A DNA stretch of 14,670 nt from Cyanobacteria bacterium UBA1221 (lineage in GTDB: Bacteria > Cyanobacteriota > Vampirovibrionia > Gastranaerophilales > Gastranaerophilaceae): assembly GCA_002309425.1 (NCBI GenBank), contig DBXD01000043.1:5133-19802 (forward strand). The letters are read 5' to 3'. A program made the position numbers and the translations under genes. This document shows, piece by piece, positions 13,383-14,670 of this stretch; position 1 is the stretch's first letter; each line of letters begins with the position of its first letter. Under the pieces are notes generated by a model. The model had not been told where the DNA came from. It saw nothing but the letters and a program-made list of their open reading frames with translations, and did no database searches.

Positions 13383-14192
13383 ATGGTAACGTTAAGACAA
13401 TATATTAAACAATCTACCACCGTTAAAATTTTCAGAGCTTTTTACAGGCAGTTTGAGGACTTTTTGACTACTTTGGGTGAAATAGTTTCAAACGGTTTTG
13501 TGACTTTAAAATATATTCTTAAAGGACAAATTGACAGAAAAGAGTTAATGGATCAGTGTGTGCGATTTGGAATAAGTTCGCTGCCCATTACATTATCAAT
13601 AGTCGGTATGACTTCAATCATTGTAACCTCTCAGGTTGCATCGGAAATGGTGAAACAGGGCGGCGGCAATTTTGTAGGATTGCTGGTAAGTATTTTGATT
13701 GTGAGAGAAGTCGGAGCTGTTATGTCAGGTTTTGCAATAATTTCTATGATAGGTTCTTCTCTTGCATCTGAAATTGCCACAATGAGAGTTACAGAACAGA
13801 TAGATGCAATAACTGTTTTAAAGGTTAATCCCATCAGGTATCTTTTTGTCCCGAGAGTTTTATCGGGAATAATTATGATGCCGATACTTGTTGTAATAGC
13901 ATCGGCTTTTGGAATTTTGGCTGGAGCAATCACGACTGCAATGACAACCGAGCTCGGGTTTCTGGCATATTTTGATTCTGCCTGGCTGGGCATTTACATG
14001 AAGGATTTGGGCGTATGTCTTTTAAAATCCGTTGCATTTGGCGGTACGATTGCGCTTATCAGCTGTTCCTGCGGATATCAGGCCTGGGGCGGCGCAAAAG
14101 GTGTAGGTTTAGCAACAAATAAGGCTGTTGTATGGTCTTTGGTTGCTATTGTTATATGGGATTTAATTTTCTCAATAGCGTTTTTCTTCTAA
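13383..14192 (+). CDS. mlaE: MlaE-family lipid ABC transporter permease
   Basis: 269 residues, normal for MlaE. It is the inner-membrane permease of the Mla-type system (MlaFEDB in E. coli, TGD in chloroplasts) that moves phospholipids between inner and outer membranes. An N-terminal amphipathic segment (about 12-45) is followed by about five membrane helices (roughly 65-85, 97-122, 158-185, 205-230, 247-269). The signature 'REVGAV' lies at 108-113 and 'E130-IATMRVTEQIDA', the family hallmark that contacts the ATPase, at 130-142. The gene has its own leaderless-type promoter but may also receive read-through from the GHL10 operon. The ATPase gene starts 14 bp downstream, so the two form one unit. 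Confidence 0.94.
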   Translation: MVTLRQYIKQSTTVKIFRAFYRQFEDFLTTLGEIVSNGFVTLKYILKGQIDRKELMDQCVRFGISSLPITLSIVGMTSIIVTSQVASEMVKQGGGNFVGLLVSILIVREVGAVMSGFAIISMIGSSLASEIATMRVTEQIDAITVLKVNPIRYLFVPRVLSGIIMMPILVVIASAFGILAGAITTAMTTELGFLAYFDSAWLGIYMKDLGVCLLKSVAFGGTIALISCSCGYQAWGGAKGVGLATNKAVVWSLVAIVIWDLIFSIAFFF

Positions 14193-14206
14193 AATAAGGA
14201 TGAATT

Positions 14207-14670
14207 ATGAGCATAAAAGTTAGAAATTTAACAAAAATATTTGATGACAAAAGAGTATTGGACAACATTTCCTTTGACGTATCCGATGGTGAAACGCTGG
14301 CAATAGTCGGATTTTCCGGTTCAGGGAAAAGTACCGTACTGAAACTTATATGCGGGTTGCTTGAAAAAGACGGCGGTGAAATTATTACATCTGACGGTGA
14401 TGTTGCAATGGTATTCCAATATTCTGCATTGTTTGATTCCCTGAATGTTGCGGATAATATATCTTTTGCCCTCAGAGAACGCCGGGATATGAGAAATAAA
14501 TATTCAGAGGAAGATTTAAAGAAAATTATTTCCGATAAACTGGGTTTGGTAGGTTTGAGCGGTATTGAATACAAATTTCCGTCAGAACTATCCGGCGGTA
14601 TGCAAAAACGTGTAAGTTTTGCCCGTGCAATCGTTACGGAACCGCAAACCATACTGTATGACGAACCTAC
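14207..14670 (+). CDS. mlaF: MlaF-like ABC ATPase (3' end outside window)
   Basis: ATG 14207 is preceded by AAGGA (14196-14200), 14 bp after the mlaE stop. The 154 complete codons seen encode the nucleotide-binding domain of the lipid transporter: Walker A GFSGSGKST at 35-43, Q-loop Gln71 in 'VFQYSALFDSLNV', the signature LSGGM at 128-132 and Walker B 'ILYDEP' with D152 and E153. The 'QYSALFDSL' Q-loop region is typical of MlaF/TGD3 rather than of amino-acid or drug ATPases. The missing part should hold the switch His and C-terminal helices. An MlaD-type substrate-binding gene would be expected next, beyond the window. Power stroke partner of MlaE on the cytoplasmic face. Confidence 0.93.
   Translation, partial: MSIKVRNLTKIFDDKRVLDNISFDVSDGETLAIVGFSGSGKSTVLKLICGLLEKDGGEIITSDGDVAMVFQYSALFDSLNVADNISFALRERRDMRNKYSEEDLKKIISDKLGLVGLSGIEYKFPSELSGGMQKRVSFARAIVTEPQTILYDEP

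Noticed and set aside
14152..14652. 166-codon minus-strand frame across the start of the ABC ATPase gene
   Set aside because: It is antisense to a frame with intact Walker A, signature and Walker B motifs.

Overview
The window is AT-rich, gene-dense bacterial DNA. The gene set is typical of a Gram-negative-like bacterium with an outer membrane: an Mla-type lipid-transport permease and ATPase, several Sec signal peptides, MEP-pathway IspG, HemW and MtnA. Three traits point to the cyanobacterial phylum, most likely its non-photosynthetic gut branch (Vampirovibrionia/Melainabacteria, order Gastranaerophilales). They are a protein that lines up with the cyanobacterial DUF1822 pattern, a secreted GHL10-type glycosidase-like protein of the kind common in cyanobacteria, and a small protein opening with a short 'NFKG' motif that I associate, from memory only, with this group. 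The placement is an inference. No rRNA, tRNA, transposase, CRISPR array or phage gene was seen.

Layout. 1-1614: a partial DUF1822-like gene (minus) diverges from a small basic one-helix 'NFKG' protein (plus), which ends at a strong bidirectional terminator. 1665-4407: hemW (minus) and a secreted GH13 alpha-amylase-like protein (plus) diverge from promoters that appear to share one palindromic -35 hexamer. 4408-5840: a 283-residue minus-strand protein of unknown function with weak EF-hand-like loops, set between two unexplained non-coding stretches; the right one has a short GC-richer direct repeat. 5841-7406: a four-helix membrane protein and mtnA, closely spaced, closed by a good terminator. 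7432-9210: minus-strand genes for a 61-residue protein, an orphan NarL/LuxR response regulator and a YfcE-type metallophosphoesterase. 9249-10304: ispG, divergent from the phosphoesterase gene with 38 bp between start codons. 10397-13336: three apparently co-transcribed exported proteins (a 115-residue orphan, a TPR protein, a GHL10 glycosidase-like protein). 13383-14670: mlaE and the start of mlaF.

How it fits together. Housekeeping functions (isoprenoid precursors, methylthioribose-phosphate isomerisation, HemW iron-sulfur/haem chemistry, outer-membrane lipid transport) alternate with exported carbohydrate-active proteins (GH13 and GHL10), which suits a host-associated or sugar-fermenting cell.

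The most interesting pattern is regulatory. hemW, ispG and mlaE all lack a Shine-Dalgarno sequence, and each has a -10-like hexamer ending exactly six bases before its ATG, as expected for leaderless mRNAs. Most other complete genes here have ordinary AGGAG-type sites. In addition, both closely spaced divergent pairs seem to share core promoter bases. I found no clearly new multi-gene system; the best candidates are the three-gene exported-protein operon and the 'NFKG' protein.
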